A stretch of DNA of 64,000 nucleotides, from contig CBFIFE010000005.1 of NCBI GenBank assembly GCA_965661765.1, positions 20,548-84,547 of the forward strand, written 5' to 3'. This document shows, in pieces, positions 49,820-57,645 of the stretch (its first letter is position 1; each line of letters opens with the position of its first letter). The position numbers and the translations under genes were made by a program. The DNA is from JBMYZL01 sp965661765 (GTDB taxonomy: Bacteria; Bacteroidota; Bacteroidia; Flavobacteriales_D; Sanyastnellaceae). A model generated the notes under the pieces. That model was not told where the DNA came from. It saw only the letters and a program-made list of their open reading frames with translations, and did not search any database.

Positions 49820-50949
49820 GATTCAAGTATAAACAAATCGGAAGCGATGCGGTCCGCGTGAAAACGGGCGTGCTCGGTGAGGGTGAAGTGTGTGACGGTG
49901 AGCGTGCCCCACTCCTGTAATTCTAGTTTTTGAAGCGAGGGCAGAACGTCAGATTCAAAATCCACGAAGTCCAAGTCTTTCAACCACCCCAACGCAAGGC
50001 CCTGGGCAGTGCGCAGTTGGGTCATGATGCGTTCGTTGCACACGTCGCGTTCGGTGAGGTGTTCTTCTTCGATGGCCAGGGTTCCGGCTTCCAAGGCCTG
50101 CATGTACCGCGCATTGCCGGATACGTGCCAATAGCGGCGCTTGCCCTTGAATCCGTGCGCGGACGGTCCGATGCCCACATACGCCTCGCCGCGCCAATAC
50201 GCGCTGTTGTGGCGCGATTGCTGTCCGGGCAAGGCCCAATTGGACACTTCGTAATGCTGGTAACCAGCCGCCGCCAGCGCATTGCAGAGCAGGCGGTAGT
50301 GCGCCTCGGCCACGTCGTCTTTGGGGACGGTCACTTGGCCGCCGGTAACTTGGTGATGCAACGCTGTGCCGGGCTCCACAGTCAAGCAGTAAGCGCTGAT
50401 GTGCTGTGGACGCTGGGCCACCAGTGTGGCAATGTCTTGGCGCAGGGTGTCTTCGGTCTGCCCGGGTTGGGCGTAGATCAAGTCGGCCGAAAACGCGTCA
50501 AACCCCGCCTTACGCGCCACCTCCAACGCGTGAAGCGCTTGCTCGGAGGAGTGTGAACGGTTCATGGCCGCCAGCAAAGCCGGGTCAAAGGTTTGGATGC
50601 CTATGCTCAAACGGTCGATGCCTAGGTGCTTCCAGCTGGCCAGCGCAGCCTCGGTCAGGTCGTCTGGGTTGGCCTCAAGGCACCATTCAGCACCCGGGTC
50701 GATGGCAAAGTGGGAGCGCAGTGCTGCGGTTACCTTGCCCAACTGTTCGGGGTTCAATACACTTGGGGTGCCCCCGCCGAAGTACACGGTCTGAAACGAA
50801 GTATCCGACCAATCAGAGGCTTGCAGCACCATGTCTGCGCAAAGCGCATCCACCATGCGGTCCACGGTTTTCAGGGTAGTGGAAAAATGAAAATCGCAGT
50901 AGTGGCAGGCTTGCCGGCAAAAGGGGATATGGAGGTAGATGCCAGCCAT
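49816..50949 (-). CDS. hemW: Radical SAM protein HemW (copy 2)
   Basis: This 377-residue HemW starts directly with MAGIYLHIPFCRQACHYCDF. C11, C15 and C18 bind the 4Fe-4S cluster. YFGGGTPSVL, LEANPDD, GIQTFDP, HYEVSNWA and YVGIGPSAHGF complete the signature. It is clearly homologous along its whole length to the copy at 8958-10145, yet diverged throughout, looking like an orthologue from a related genome or an old duplicate rather than a recent copy. It starts three bases after the M1 peptidase stop and overlaps the cyclase gene. Confidence 0.92.
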   Translation of the reverse strand: MAGIYLHIPFCRQACHYCDFHFSTTLKTVDRMVDALCADMVLQASDWSDTSFQTVYFGGGTPSVLNPEQLGKVTAALRSHFAIDPGAEWCLEANPDDLTEAALASWKHLGIDRLSIGIQTFDPALLAAMNRSHSSEQALHALEVARKAGFDAFSADLIYAQPGQTEDTLRQDIATLVAQRPQHISAYCLTVEPGTALHHQVTGGQVTVPKDDVAEAHYRLLCNALAAAGYQHYEVSNWALPGQQSRHNSAYWRGEAYVGIGPSAHGFKGKRRYWHVSGNARYMQALEAGTLAIEEEHLTERDVCNERIMTQLRTAQGLALGWLKDLDFVDFESDVLPSLQKLELQEWGTLTVTHFTLTEHARFHADRIASDLFILES

Positions 50950-50952
50950 GAT

Positions 50953-53523
50953 CTACTTGTCCAAGACTGGGAAGAGGCGTTTGTCGGTCTCGTCCGCAGC
51001 GATGTTGTCCAAGCGAGTGCTCAACGTGCGAAGCAGCTCTCCTGCGTTTTCATCGCCTTTTTCACTGCGCTCGAACAAGGTTTCTTCCAGGCGGTAAAGA
51101 GATTCGTAAGCGGTGTACTTGACCCACCAAGGTCTTCCGTCGCGGGCCACGGCTTCCAAGCGGTCCAACCCGGACTGGATGACCGGCAGTTCTTGGTTGC
51201 TCAAGTACACCCCGTAGAGGCTGACCGCCGTGTACAGGTCGTTGCCTGTTGCTTCTTCCAATCTGCGCTTGAAGTAGTCGTGCTGTGCCGGCCCCCCGTT
51301 GCGAGAGTAGACCGAGGTCACCGCCAGTTGGATGCGCTCGTATTCCAGGTCTTCCAATGCTTTGGCCTCTTCCAAACCCGCTTTGGGATCCATGGCCGCA
51401 ATCGCCTCGAGGCCGGCGGCCATTTCCACGTAGGATTTGGAGTTCAACGCGGCGTAGAACCGGTCTTTGTGTGCATCGCCAAAGGTCACTGCGCTGAGTG
51501 CCATGGCCGAGGCGCGTACTTGGGTTTTGGAGTCCAGGATGCGGGCTTCCACTTGTGAGGCCCAGGTTTCTGCGGGCACTTCGGCTTGGCCTTGCAGGAT
51601 GCCGAGTGCCGTTCGGCGCAGGCTCCAGTGCTTGTCGTCGATGCCCAGCTTGAGGATGGCGTCCACCTCTGCCCCGGAAGTGTCACCGGCGGCTGCAAGG
51701 GCTTCCAACCGGTCTTTGTAGCGTGGAGCATTATCCATTTGATGGGCCCACCACTTCAGGGGTTTGACGTCCTCTTTTTCGGCGAGGAGTGCTTTGTCGG
51801 CGTCCACGTTTACGTTCAGCAGGTCGCCCTCAAAGTCCAGCACAAACGTGTTCTTGCGCTCGCGCACAAACAGGTCGTGACGGGTGACACCGGTGGAGGT
51901 GTACACGTCAATGGCCAAGGGGAAATCAAACACGCGGCGGTCGCCGTTTTGGATCTGGTCCACATCCACAATCACCTGACCAATACTGTCCAGTGGGGTG
52001 TAACGGATTTCCAAATCGGGGTGACCGGCGCCCAAGAACCATTGGTCAAAGAACCAGTTGAGGTCCAGCCCGGTGGTGTTCTCAAAGGCCATGCGCAGGT
52101 TGTGGACCTCAGCGGTGCCAAACTGGTGGTTTTTCAAATAGGTGCTCAGGCTGGCAAAAAAGGCCTCGTCGCCCACCATGCCGCGCAGCATGTGCAAGAT
52201 GCATCCGCCTTTGTTGTAGCTGTGCGCGTCAAACATGTCCTCCTTGTCTTCGTATTCAAAGCGGATCAACGGCACTTGCTTGTAGCGCGACTCTTGGATG
52301 TAGCCCTGCATGGATTGGAAGCGCTCGTATTCGGCTTGGTCGCGGCCAAATTTGTGCTCGGCCCAGAGGTACTCGCCGTAGGTGGCAAAGGACTCGTTGA
52401 GCGGCAGGTTGCTCCAGCTTTCGCAGGTCACCAAATCCCCAAACCAGTGGTGGAAAAGCTCGTGGGCGATGATGTCGTCCATGTTCTCATCGATCAGCTC
52501 GCGCTCGGTGAGCTGCACAAATTCGCCGTGGATGGTGGCTGTGGTGTTTTCCATGGCGCCTGATACATAATCGCGCACCACCACTTGGCTGTATTTGGGC
52601 CACGGGTAGTCGTAGTCCAGCACATCGCTGAAGAAGGTGAGCATCTCGGGGGTGTGGCCAAAGATCTTGTAGGCCACCGGGCCGTAGTCGGGCTCTACGT
52701 AGTAGTTGACCATGATTTCCTCACCGCGGGTGTTTTCCCAGCGATCCATGGCAATCACAAATTCGCCCACAGCCAGCATGAACAGGTAGGGTGGGTGGTC
52801 CTGCTCTTGTTGCCAATAATCGGTACGGGTGCCGTCGTCGTTGAAGTTCGAGTACACCAGCGCGCCGTTGGAAAGGGTCTTGAAGCGGTCTTCTACGGTG
52901 ATGAAGATTTCTTGAGTGGTGCGTTCGTTCGGCTGGTCAATGGTGGGGAACCAGCAGCTGCTGGATTCGGTTTGCCCTTGGGTCCAAAGCTGGGTGGGCT
53001 TTTCCGGATCGGTATCGAGCGGGTCTATGAAGTACAGACCCTTGTCGGAGGTGATGGCCGCGCTGCCCCCCACTTCCAGTTCTTCAGGCTTGGCGGTATA
53101 GTCGATGTACACAGTGTACTGCTCAAAGCGCGAGTAGGTCTTGTCTAGGGTGATGTCTAAGATGACTCCGTCGTAGGCGTAGTCCAAGGGCAAGCGCACA
53201 CTGTCGGTCACCAAACTTACCTCGCGCACCTCAAATCCTTTGGCGTCCAAGAGCAAACGGCCGGTAGGGTAGAAGTAGGGCTGAAAGGACAGCTCGGCCA
53301 ATCCGTCCAACTCCGAACGTTCCCAAGCGGGCGCGAGTTCCAGGCGCGTGTGCAACAGGTTGTTGACCTTGGCCTGGGTGGCGCGGTAGGGCTTCTCTTC
53401 CGAGCTCACCTCGGCGGGCGGCAGGGTAACTACGTCGTCGGGCAGCTCAAACGCGGTGTTCTTGTTAAACAGGGTACACCCGGCCAGCAGGACGGCAGAA
53501 AACACGAAAAGAAAGGTGCGCAT
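50953..53523 (-). CDS. M1 family aminopeptidase lipoprotein with HEAT-like C-terminal repeats
   Basis: This 856-residue zinc aminopeptidase has a lipoprotein signal (FLFVFSAVLLAGC). The M1 exopeptidase motif GAMEN and the zinc site HELFHHW (354-360) with the third ligand E377 are intact. The C-terminal 250 residues are helical repeats (VDAILKLGIDDKHWSLRRTALGIL and similar). The start is the ATG at 53523; the longer frame to 53619 adds no signal. It probably trims peptides on the outside of the inner membrane or in the outer-membrane periplasmic face, feeding peptide uptake. Confidence 0.9.
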   Translation of the reverse strand: MRTFLFVFSAVLLAGCTLFNKNTAFELPDDVVTLPPAEVSSEEKPYRATQAKVNNLLHTRLELAPAWERSELDGLAELSFQPYFYPTGRLLLDAKGFEVREVSLVTDSVRLPLDYAYDGVILDITLDKTYSRFEQYTVYIDYTAKPEELEVGGSAAITSDKGLYFIDPLDTDPEKPTQLWTQGQTESSSCWFPTIDQPNERTTQEIFITVEDRFKTLSNGALVYSNFNDDGTRTDYWQQEQDHPPYLFMLAVGEFVIAMDRWENTRGEEIMVNYYVEPDYGPVAYKIFGHTPEMLTFFSDVLDYDYPWPKYSQVVVRDYVSGAMENTTATIHGEFVQLTERELIDENMDDIIAHELFHHWFGDLVTCESWSNLPLNESFATYGEYLWAEHKFGRDQAEYERFQSMQGYIQESRYKQVPLIRFEYEDKEDMFDAHSYNKGGCILHMLRGMVGDEAFFASLSTYLKNHQFGTAEVHNLRMAFENTTGLDLNWFFDQWFLGAGHPDLEIRYTPLDSIGQVIVDVDQIQNGDRRVFDFPLAIDVYTSTGVTRHDLFVRERKNTFVLDFEGDLLNVNVDADKALLAEKEDVKPLKWWAHQMDNAPRYKDRLEALAAAGDTSGAEVDAILKLGIDDKHWSLRRTALGILQGQAEVPAETWASQVEARILDSKTQVRASAMALSAVTFGDAHKDRFYAALNSKSYVEMAAGLEAIAAMDPKAGLEEAKALEDLEYERIQLAVTSVYSRNGGPAQHDYFKRRLEEATGNDLYTAVSLYGVYLSNQELPVIQSGLDRLEAVARDGRPWWVKYTAYESLYRLEETLFERSEKGDENAGELLRTLSTRLDNIAADETDKRLFPVLDK

Positions 53524-53673
53524 GGGGCGGTAAGAATGAAATCCCGAAAATACGTTCCCCCCGCATTTGGCGCATCCAAGATTCCAATTCGCTGTGGATT
53601 TTCCAGCGGGGGACGCCAAGGTAGACCATCAACTATGCGTACCTTTTTTTTGCAAACCTGTTAATCAAAGACC

Positions 53674-54459
53674 ATGAAGCAATTTTTACTCGCTGCGGCC
53701 TTGGCCATAACCACCTTTGCGGCTTCGGCCCAAACCACCCTCACCCAAGCGGTGGACTTTACCGTGACCTTCACCGATGGCGAAGAGTTCAACCTCTTTG
53801 ACAAACTCGCCGAAGGCAAGTGGGTGTGCATCGACTTCTTCTTCACCACCTGTGGCCCCTGCCAAGCCAATCAACCCTTCTACACCGAGGCGTACCAAAA
53901 CTTCGGTTGCAACGAGGGTGACATCTTCTTTGTATCCATCGAAAACACCGTAGGCGACGCCGAGGTGATCGTGTACGAAGAAACCTTCGCGGGCGAAAAC
54001 GCTCCCCCCGCAGCCTCAGGCACCGACGGCGGCGGCGTCGCAGCTGAAGATGGCTACGGCATTGCCGCGTTTCCTACCTTCATCCTCATCAACCCGGACG
54101 GAGAAATCGTGGAGCAAGACATGTGGCCCCTGACCAACGGCGCGGACACCTTCGCCGATTACTTCGGCAGCCACGGGCTCAACCCCATGCCGTGTGTGGT
54201 AGGCATCGACGAAGCTGCTGAGGCCTCGTTCACCGCCTTCCCCAACCCGGCCAACACCGAGGTGACTGTTGACCTCTCGGGCTTTACCGGCGAGGCCAGC
54301 GTTGAGGTGTACAACCTGCTCGGCGAGTTGGTGGCCAGCACCACCGCTACCGGCCTGCGCACCAAGTTGGACGTGAGCGCACTGCAAGCGGGCAACTACG
54401 TCATCCATGTCTCTAACGACCGCACTTCAGTACAGCAGCAGCTCGCTGTGATGCACTGA
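53674..54459 (+). CDS. Secreted thioredoxin-like protein with T9SS type A sorting domain
   Basis: The 261 residues comprise a signal peptide (FLLAAALAITTFAASA) and a redoxin domain with FFTTCGPCQANQPF (CxxC) and the cis-Pro region AAFPTFILINPDG. A C-terminal type A sorting domain at about 185-261 (FTAFPNPANTEVTVDL, VYNLLGELVAS, LQAGNYVIHV) would have it exported by T9SS. A thiol-redox protein displayed or released at the surface is unusual compared with the normal periplasmic TlpA role. It ends in a terminator at 54482. Confidence 0.85.
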   Translation: MKQFLLAAALAITTFAASAQTTLTQAVDFTVTFTDGEEFNLFDKLAEGKWVCIDFFFTTCGPCQANQPFYTEAYQNFGCNEGDIFFVSIENTVGDAEVIVYEETFAGENAPPAASGTDGGGVAAEDGYGIAAFPTFILINPDGEIVEQDMWPLTNGADTFADYFGSHGLNPMPCVVGIDEAAEASFTAFPNPANTEVTVDLSGFTGEASVEVYNLLGELVASTTATGLRTKLDVSALQAGNYVIHVSNDRTSVQQQLAVMH

Positions 54460-54481
54460 GCGTAGACGCATAGAATTTTTT

Positions 54482-54514
54482 AAAAGAAGGGCTGCTGGTT
54501 GGTGGCCCTTTTTT
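54482..54514. terminator. Terminator between convergent units
   Basis: AAGGGC pairs with GCCCTT around a GC-rich loop and is followed by T6. The upstream A-run makes it usable from the minus strand as well. It lies 22 bases after the T9SS redoxin stop. Confidence 0.75.
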
Positions 54515-54548
54515 CGTTTGGCGGAGGGCCTCTTCAGTCCACCGGATT

Positions 54549-54776
54549 TCAGTGGCCACGGGCATCGCGCAAGCGGTTCCAAAACGCCTCATTATCCATG
54601 GTGCGACCGGTCTTCCAACCCTCGCTGAAGGGTCTGTTGCTCTTGCTCAGACAACGAGGAAAAAAAGGAACGCCATGCGTCTCGCCGTTTGCCAAGAAAT
54701 GCAAGTGGCGGAGCAGGGTGGGATCGTTCGTCTGGATGGGTTCGAACTTGGTTTGGGACAGGTGCACGGCAATCAT
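54549..54776 (-). pseudogene. Small ORF or frameshifted remnant, unrecognised
   Basis: The 541 bases from 54460 to 55000 hold no clear gene. On the minus strand, a 75-residue frame from ATG 54776 reads naturally at its start (AVHLSQTKFEPIQTNDPTLL) and end (MDNEAFWNRLRDAR). Its middle reads better in another frame (SLSEQEQQTLQRGLED). The switch occurs at a homopolymer (A7 on the plus strand, about 54659-54665) and again before the C-terminus. The recomposed protein would resemble short antitoxin-like helical proteins, but this is weak. It could be a decayed gene, a sequencing frameshift or chance. Confidence 0.3.
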
Positions 54777-54949
54777 ATGCTTGAAATTTGAGGTTAAGCA
54801 TTGCAACAATAGCCCCTGCGTCAGGCCTTGGTTGCATTCCCATCGGCGGAATTTATAGATGGTGTGCTCGGGCCAAGGGATGGTATCTTAGAGGGCGTTC
54901 AACAAGCCGTGATGGGTCGCTTTTGACCCGTGATGCAAACCTGCAAGAG

Positions 54950-54979
54950 AAAGCCGTCCCGGTGGGGGCGGCTTTTTTT
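54950..54979 (+). terminator. Terminator-like hairpin upstream of miaE, possibly ending a small RNA
   Basis: AAAGCCGTCCC pairs with GGGGGCGGCTTT (one T-G pair, loop GGT) and is followed by T7. No coding gene ends upstream on this strand. A second small hairpin (GGGTC/GACCC, 54914-54929) precedes it. An untranslated transcript of 100-200 nt could end here, but I could not identify its promoter or family. Confidence 0.6.
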
Positions 54980-54988
54980 GTGCGCTGC

Positions 54989-54996
54989 TACCTTTG
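54989..54996 (+). promoter_or_regulatory. Bacteroidota -7 box (TACCTTTG) of miaE
   Basis: An exact TAnnTTTG element lies four bases before the miaE ATG at 55001, immediately behind the terminator-like hairpin. The same spacing occurs at 578 and 22411 and predicts a leaderless mRNA. Confidence 0.55.
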
Positions 54997-55000
54997 CACC

Positions 55001-55597
55001 ATGTCCAAATCCCCCATGCTCGGCCTGCGCATGCCCACCGATCCGCGTTGGGCCAACATCGTTGAACGCAACCTCGGCGACGTGCTCTCTGACCACGCCT
55101 GGTGCGAACAAAAAGCCGCATCCAACGCCATCACCACCATGGTGCGCTTTCCGGAGTACGCCGATGTGGTGGACGAAATGACCCGCATCGCCCTGGAGGA
55201 GCTCACCCACTTTCGCATGGTGGTGGACAAACTGCGCGAGCGCGGCCTGGAACTCACCCAGGACCCCAAAGACCCCTACGTCAAAGACTTGCGCTTGCAC
55301 ATCCTCAAAGGCGGCAACCGCGAGATTCAACTGGTGGAGGCCTTGCTGCTGGCGGCCATGATCGAGGCGCGCAGCTGCGAACGCTTCCGCATCCTCAGCG
55401 AGGAATTGGAAGATCCGGACCTGAAGAAGTTCTACCGGGATTTGATGATTTCAGAAGCCGACCATTACACCACCTTCATTTCCCTCGCCCGCAAGAACGG
55501 TCCCAACGTAGATGTGGACGCGCGCTGGCAGGCCTTCCTGGATTACGAAGGCGAACTCATGGCCAAGTACGGCAAGGAAGGCACCGTACACGGATAG
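55001..55597 (+). CDS. miaE: tRNA-(ms2io6A)-hydroxylase MiaE
   Basis: This 198-residue ferritin-like di-iron monooxygenase hydroxylates the isopentenyl group of ms2i6A37 in tRNA. The iron ligands appear in DHAWCEQKAA, ALEELTHFRMVV, ARSCERF and SEADHYTTF (E/ExxH pairs). Length and motif order match MiaE. The ATG at 55001 is chosen over a longer frame starting at 54788, because the terminator-like hairpin and promoter box lie within the extension. It converges on the aminopeptidase P gene with 2 bases between stops. Confidence 0.93.
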   Translation: MSKSPMLGLRMPTDPRWANIVERNLGDVLSDHAWCEQKAASNAITTMVRFPEYADVVDEMTRIALEELTHFRMVVDKLRERGLELTQDPKDPYVKDLRLHILKGGNREIQLVEALLLAAMIEARSCERFRILSEELEDPDLKKFYRDLMISEADHYTTFISLARKNGPNVDVDARWQAFLDYEGELMAKYGKEGTVHG

Positions 55598-55599
55598 GT

Positions 55600-56889
55600 T
55601 TAGCTGTTCATGATCTCCTCGATGGCCTCGGCTTCCAGCGGAATGGTGCCCATAAGGTCGTCGAATCCGTTACCCGTGATCACGATGTCGTTCTCGAGGC
55701 GGATGCCCAAGTTTTCTTCACGGATGTAGATACCCGGCTCCACGGTAAACACGTTGCCCGCTTGGATGGGCTCGTGCCAGAGGCCCACGTCATGCACATC
55801 CAGCCCAATGAAGTGGGAGGTGCCGTGCATGAAGTACTTTTTGTAGGCCGGCCACGCGGGGTTTTGCTTCTCCACGTCGTGCTTGTCGATCAGACCTACG
55901 TTCAGCAGCTGCTCGGTCATCAACTCGCCCACTTGCTTGTGGTATTCGCCGAGCATGACACCAGGACGCAAGAGCTTCATGGAGTCTTGCATTACGCTGA
56001 GCACCGCGTTGTAGATCTGCTTTTGACGGTCGGTAAAGCGGCCGCTGACCGGGATGCAGCGGGTCATGTCAGCCGCGTAGTTGCCGTATTCGGCGCCCAC
56101 GTCCATGAGGATGACGTCGCCGTCCTTGCAGGTGTCGTCGTTTTCGATGTAGTGCAGCACGCAGGCGTTGAAGCCCGAGGCAATGATGGGGGTGTACGCA
56201 AAGCCGCGCGAGCCCGCACGCAGGAACTCGTGCATGTACTCGGCTTCGATCTCGTATTCCTTGACGCCCGGCTTGACGAACTTCAACACGCGTTCAAAAC
56301 CGGCTTTGGTGATGTCGCAGGCACGGCGCATTTGTGCGATTTCCTCCGGGTGTTTCACCGAACGGATGCGGTGCATGGTGGAGGCAATGCGCTTGGTGGG
56401 GTAGTTGGGGTACGCACCGCGGAACCACTTGCCAAAGCGCATGTCGCGGGTTTCTACCTCGCTGGAATTTCGGGCGTGCTCGTTGTTGTTGAGGTACACT
56501 GCGTCCACTTCAGAAAGCAGGGTCTTGAGGGTTTTCTCGAACTGGTTGGTCCAGAACACCGTGCGCACGCCGCTGACGTCAAAGGCCTGCTCCTTGGTGA
56601 GCTTGGCGCCTTCCCAGATGGCGATTTCGTCGTTGGTTTCCTTCAAGAAGAGGATTTCGCGGTGGGCCGGATTGCTGGCGCCGGGGAACACCACAAGGAT
56701 GCTCTCTTCCTGGTCCACCCCGCACAGGTGAAACAGGTCGGTGGCTTGCTTGAAGGGCAGGGTGCCATCGGCGCTGGTGGGCAGGATGTCGTTGGAATTG
56801 AAGATGGCCAGGGTGCCGGGCTCCATAGCTGCGGTCAGGCGTTGGCGGTTGTGGATGTATACGTCAGAAGAAAGCTGCTGGTAGCGCAT
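55600..56889 (-). CDS. Aminopeptidase P family protein (Xaa-Pro aminopeptidase)
   Basis: This 429-residue M24 metallopeptidase has an N-terminal aminopeptidase P domain (about 1-165) and a creatinase/pita-bread domain. The five metal ligands are seen in LMDVGAEYGNYAADMTR (two Asp), GTSHFIGLDVHD (His), VEPGIYI (Glu) and RLENDIVI (Glu). It removes N-terminal residues preceding proline in the cytosol. Start at ATG 56889; no signal peptide. A terminator for the small gene upstream lies 33 bases before it, so it is transcribed independently. Confidence 0.92.
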   Translation of the reverse strand: MRYQQLSSDVYIHNRQRLTAAMEPGTLAIFNSNDILPTSADGTLPFKQATDLFHLCGVDQEESILVVFPGASNPAHREILFLKETNDEIAIWEGAKLTKEQAFDVSGVRTVFWTNQFEKTLKTLLSEVDAVYLNNNEHARNSSEVETRDMRFGKWFRGAYPNYPTKRIASTMHRIRSVKHPEEIAQMRRACDITKAGFERVLKFVKPGVKEYEIEAEYMHEFLRAGSRGFAYTPIIASGFNACVLHYIENDDTCKDGDVILMDVGAEYGNYAADMTRCIPVSGRFTDRQKQIYNAVLSVMQDSMKLLRPGVMLGEYHKQVGELMTEQLLNVGLIDKHDVEKQNPAWPAYKKYFMHGTSHFIGLDVHDVGLWHEPIQAGNVFTVEPGIYIREENLGIRLENDIVITGNGFDDLMGTIPLEAEAIEEIMNS

Positions 56890-56921
56890 GAAATCGGTGT
56901 TGGGAGCGCCAAGATAGCAAC

Positions 56922-56947
56922 AAAAAAAACCGCACCGGAGCGCGGTT
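56922..56947 (-). terminator. Intrinsic terminator of the small gene at 56971-57060
   Basis: On the minus strand AACCGC pairs with GCGGTT around an eight-base loop and runs into eight Ts. It lies 23 bases after the TAA of the 29-codon ORF and supports that ORF being transcribed. Confidence 0.75.
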
Positions 56948-56970
56948 GGTTATGTCCAGTAGTATGTAAA

Positions 56971-57060
56971 TTAGGATTTGTTCCCGTTGGTAAAGAACCA
57001 ACCGAAGCGCTGGTTGAACCAGCTCTCAAACCCGGAAAAGGTGTCCAATACGTGTTGCAT
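56971..57060 (-). CDS. Very small protein (29 residues), hypothetical
   Basis: This ORF of 30 codons reads MQHVLDTFSGFESWF then NQRFGWFFTNGNKS. The aromatic, amphipathic helix plus FGWFFTNG ending looks like a type of very short conserved Bacteroidota protein I have seen annotated as hypothetical, but I cannot name a family. It has an ATG, is free-standing in a 318-bp gap and is followed by its own terminator, which argues that it is expressed. It is probably a peripheral membrane peptide. The remainder of the gap (57061-57207) holds only promoter-like sequence. Confidence 0.5.
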   Translation of the reverse strand: MQHVLDTFSGFESWFNQRFGWFFTNGNKS

Positions 57061-57171
57061 GGCTCGTTTATTTACGGTGTCTTAAGACAATGTACGTGCC
57101 ACATCGTCTAACAGTTAAACGAATCAGGGCTACGAACGTTGTAGCCGTCATCCGACATAAGCGCCAAAAAA

Positions 57172-57202
57172 TTGCAACCCCAACCGGGAATTGGCACCTT
57201 TG
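57172..57202 (+). promoter_or_regulatory. Promoter of the RidA gene
   Basis: TTG (57172-57174) lies 20 bases before CACCTTTG (57195-57202), a 7-of-8 match to TAnnTTTG. The ATG at 57208 is five bases further on, again predicting an almost leaderless message. Confidence 0.5.
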
Positions 57203-57207
57203 AGCCC

Positions 57208-57645
57208 ATGAGTAATGACCGCATTCACGCCTCCGATGCGCCCAAACCAGTGGGCCTCTATCCGCATTCACGCAAAGTGGGGAACCTGCTGTTTCTCTCG
57301 GGTGTTGGCCCGCGTGTGGCAGGATCCGACGCCAACGACTCGGGTGTTCCAGGATTGAAACTGGACCACAACGGCAACTTCCTCGAATTCGACTTCGAAG
57401 CGCAGGTGCATTCGGTGTTTGAGAACGTCCGAAAAATTCTGGAAGCCTCAGGCGCCACCTGGAATGACCTGGTGGACGTGCAGGTGTTTTTGGTCAACAT
57501 GAAGCGGGACTTTCACACCTTCAACCGCATCTACGCCGAGTATTTCAAGCAGAACCAACCTTGCCGCACCACGGTGGAAATCAACAGCTTGCCTACGCCC
57601 ATTGCCATAGAGCTCAAATGCGTAGCGGCCTTGCCTGAAGGGTAA
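57208..57645 (+). CDS. RidA family protein (reactive imine/enamine deaminase-like)
   Basis: The 145 residues form a YjgF/RidA/UK114 chorismate-mutase-like trimer subunit. The signature residues are the conserved Arg in QPCRTTVEINSLP and Glu in AIELKCVAALP. The N-terminal segment GLYPHSRKVGNLLFLSGVGPR is slightly longer than in classic RidA and recalls the 2-aminomuconate deaminase-like subgroup. It should hydrolyse reactive 2-aminoacrylate-type intermediates or a related imine. ATG 57208 is supported by a promoter 5 bases upstream. Confidence 0.88.
   Translation: MSNDRIHASDAPKPVGLYPHSRKVGNLLFLSGVGPRVAGSDANDSGVPGLKLDHNGNFLEFDFEAQVHSVFENVRKILEASGATWNDLVDVQVFLVNMKRDFHTFNRIYAEYFKQNQPCRTTVEINSLPTPIAIELKCVAALPEG

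Noticed and set aside
51586..52563. 325-codon plus-strand frame
   Set aside because: It is antisense to the M1 aminopeptidase, whose catalytic motifs are intact on the minus strand.
54499..54858. Plus-strand frames (119 and 79 codons) in the gap before miaE
   Set aside because: No start context, no family resemblance, and they cross a terminator at the left end. Composition is not protein-like.
55102..57111. 669-codon open frame on the plus strand
   Set aside because: It runs antisense to the well-supported aminopeptidase P gene and out of frame over miaE. Residue composition is rich in Val/His/Gly, as expected from a shadow frame.
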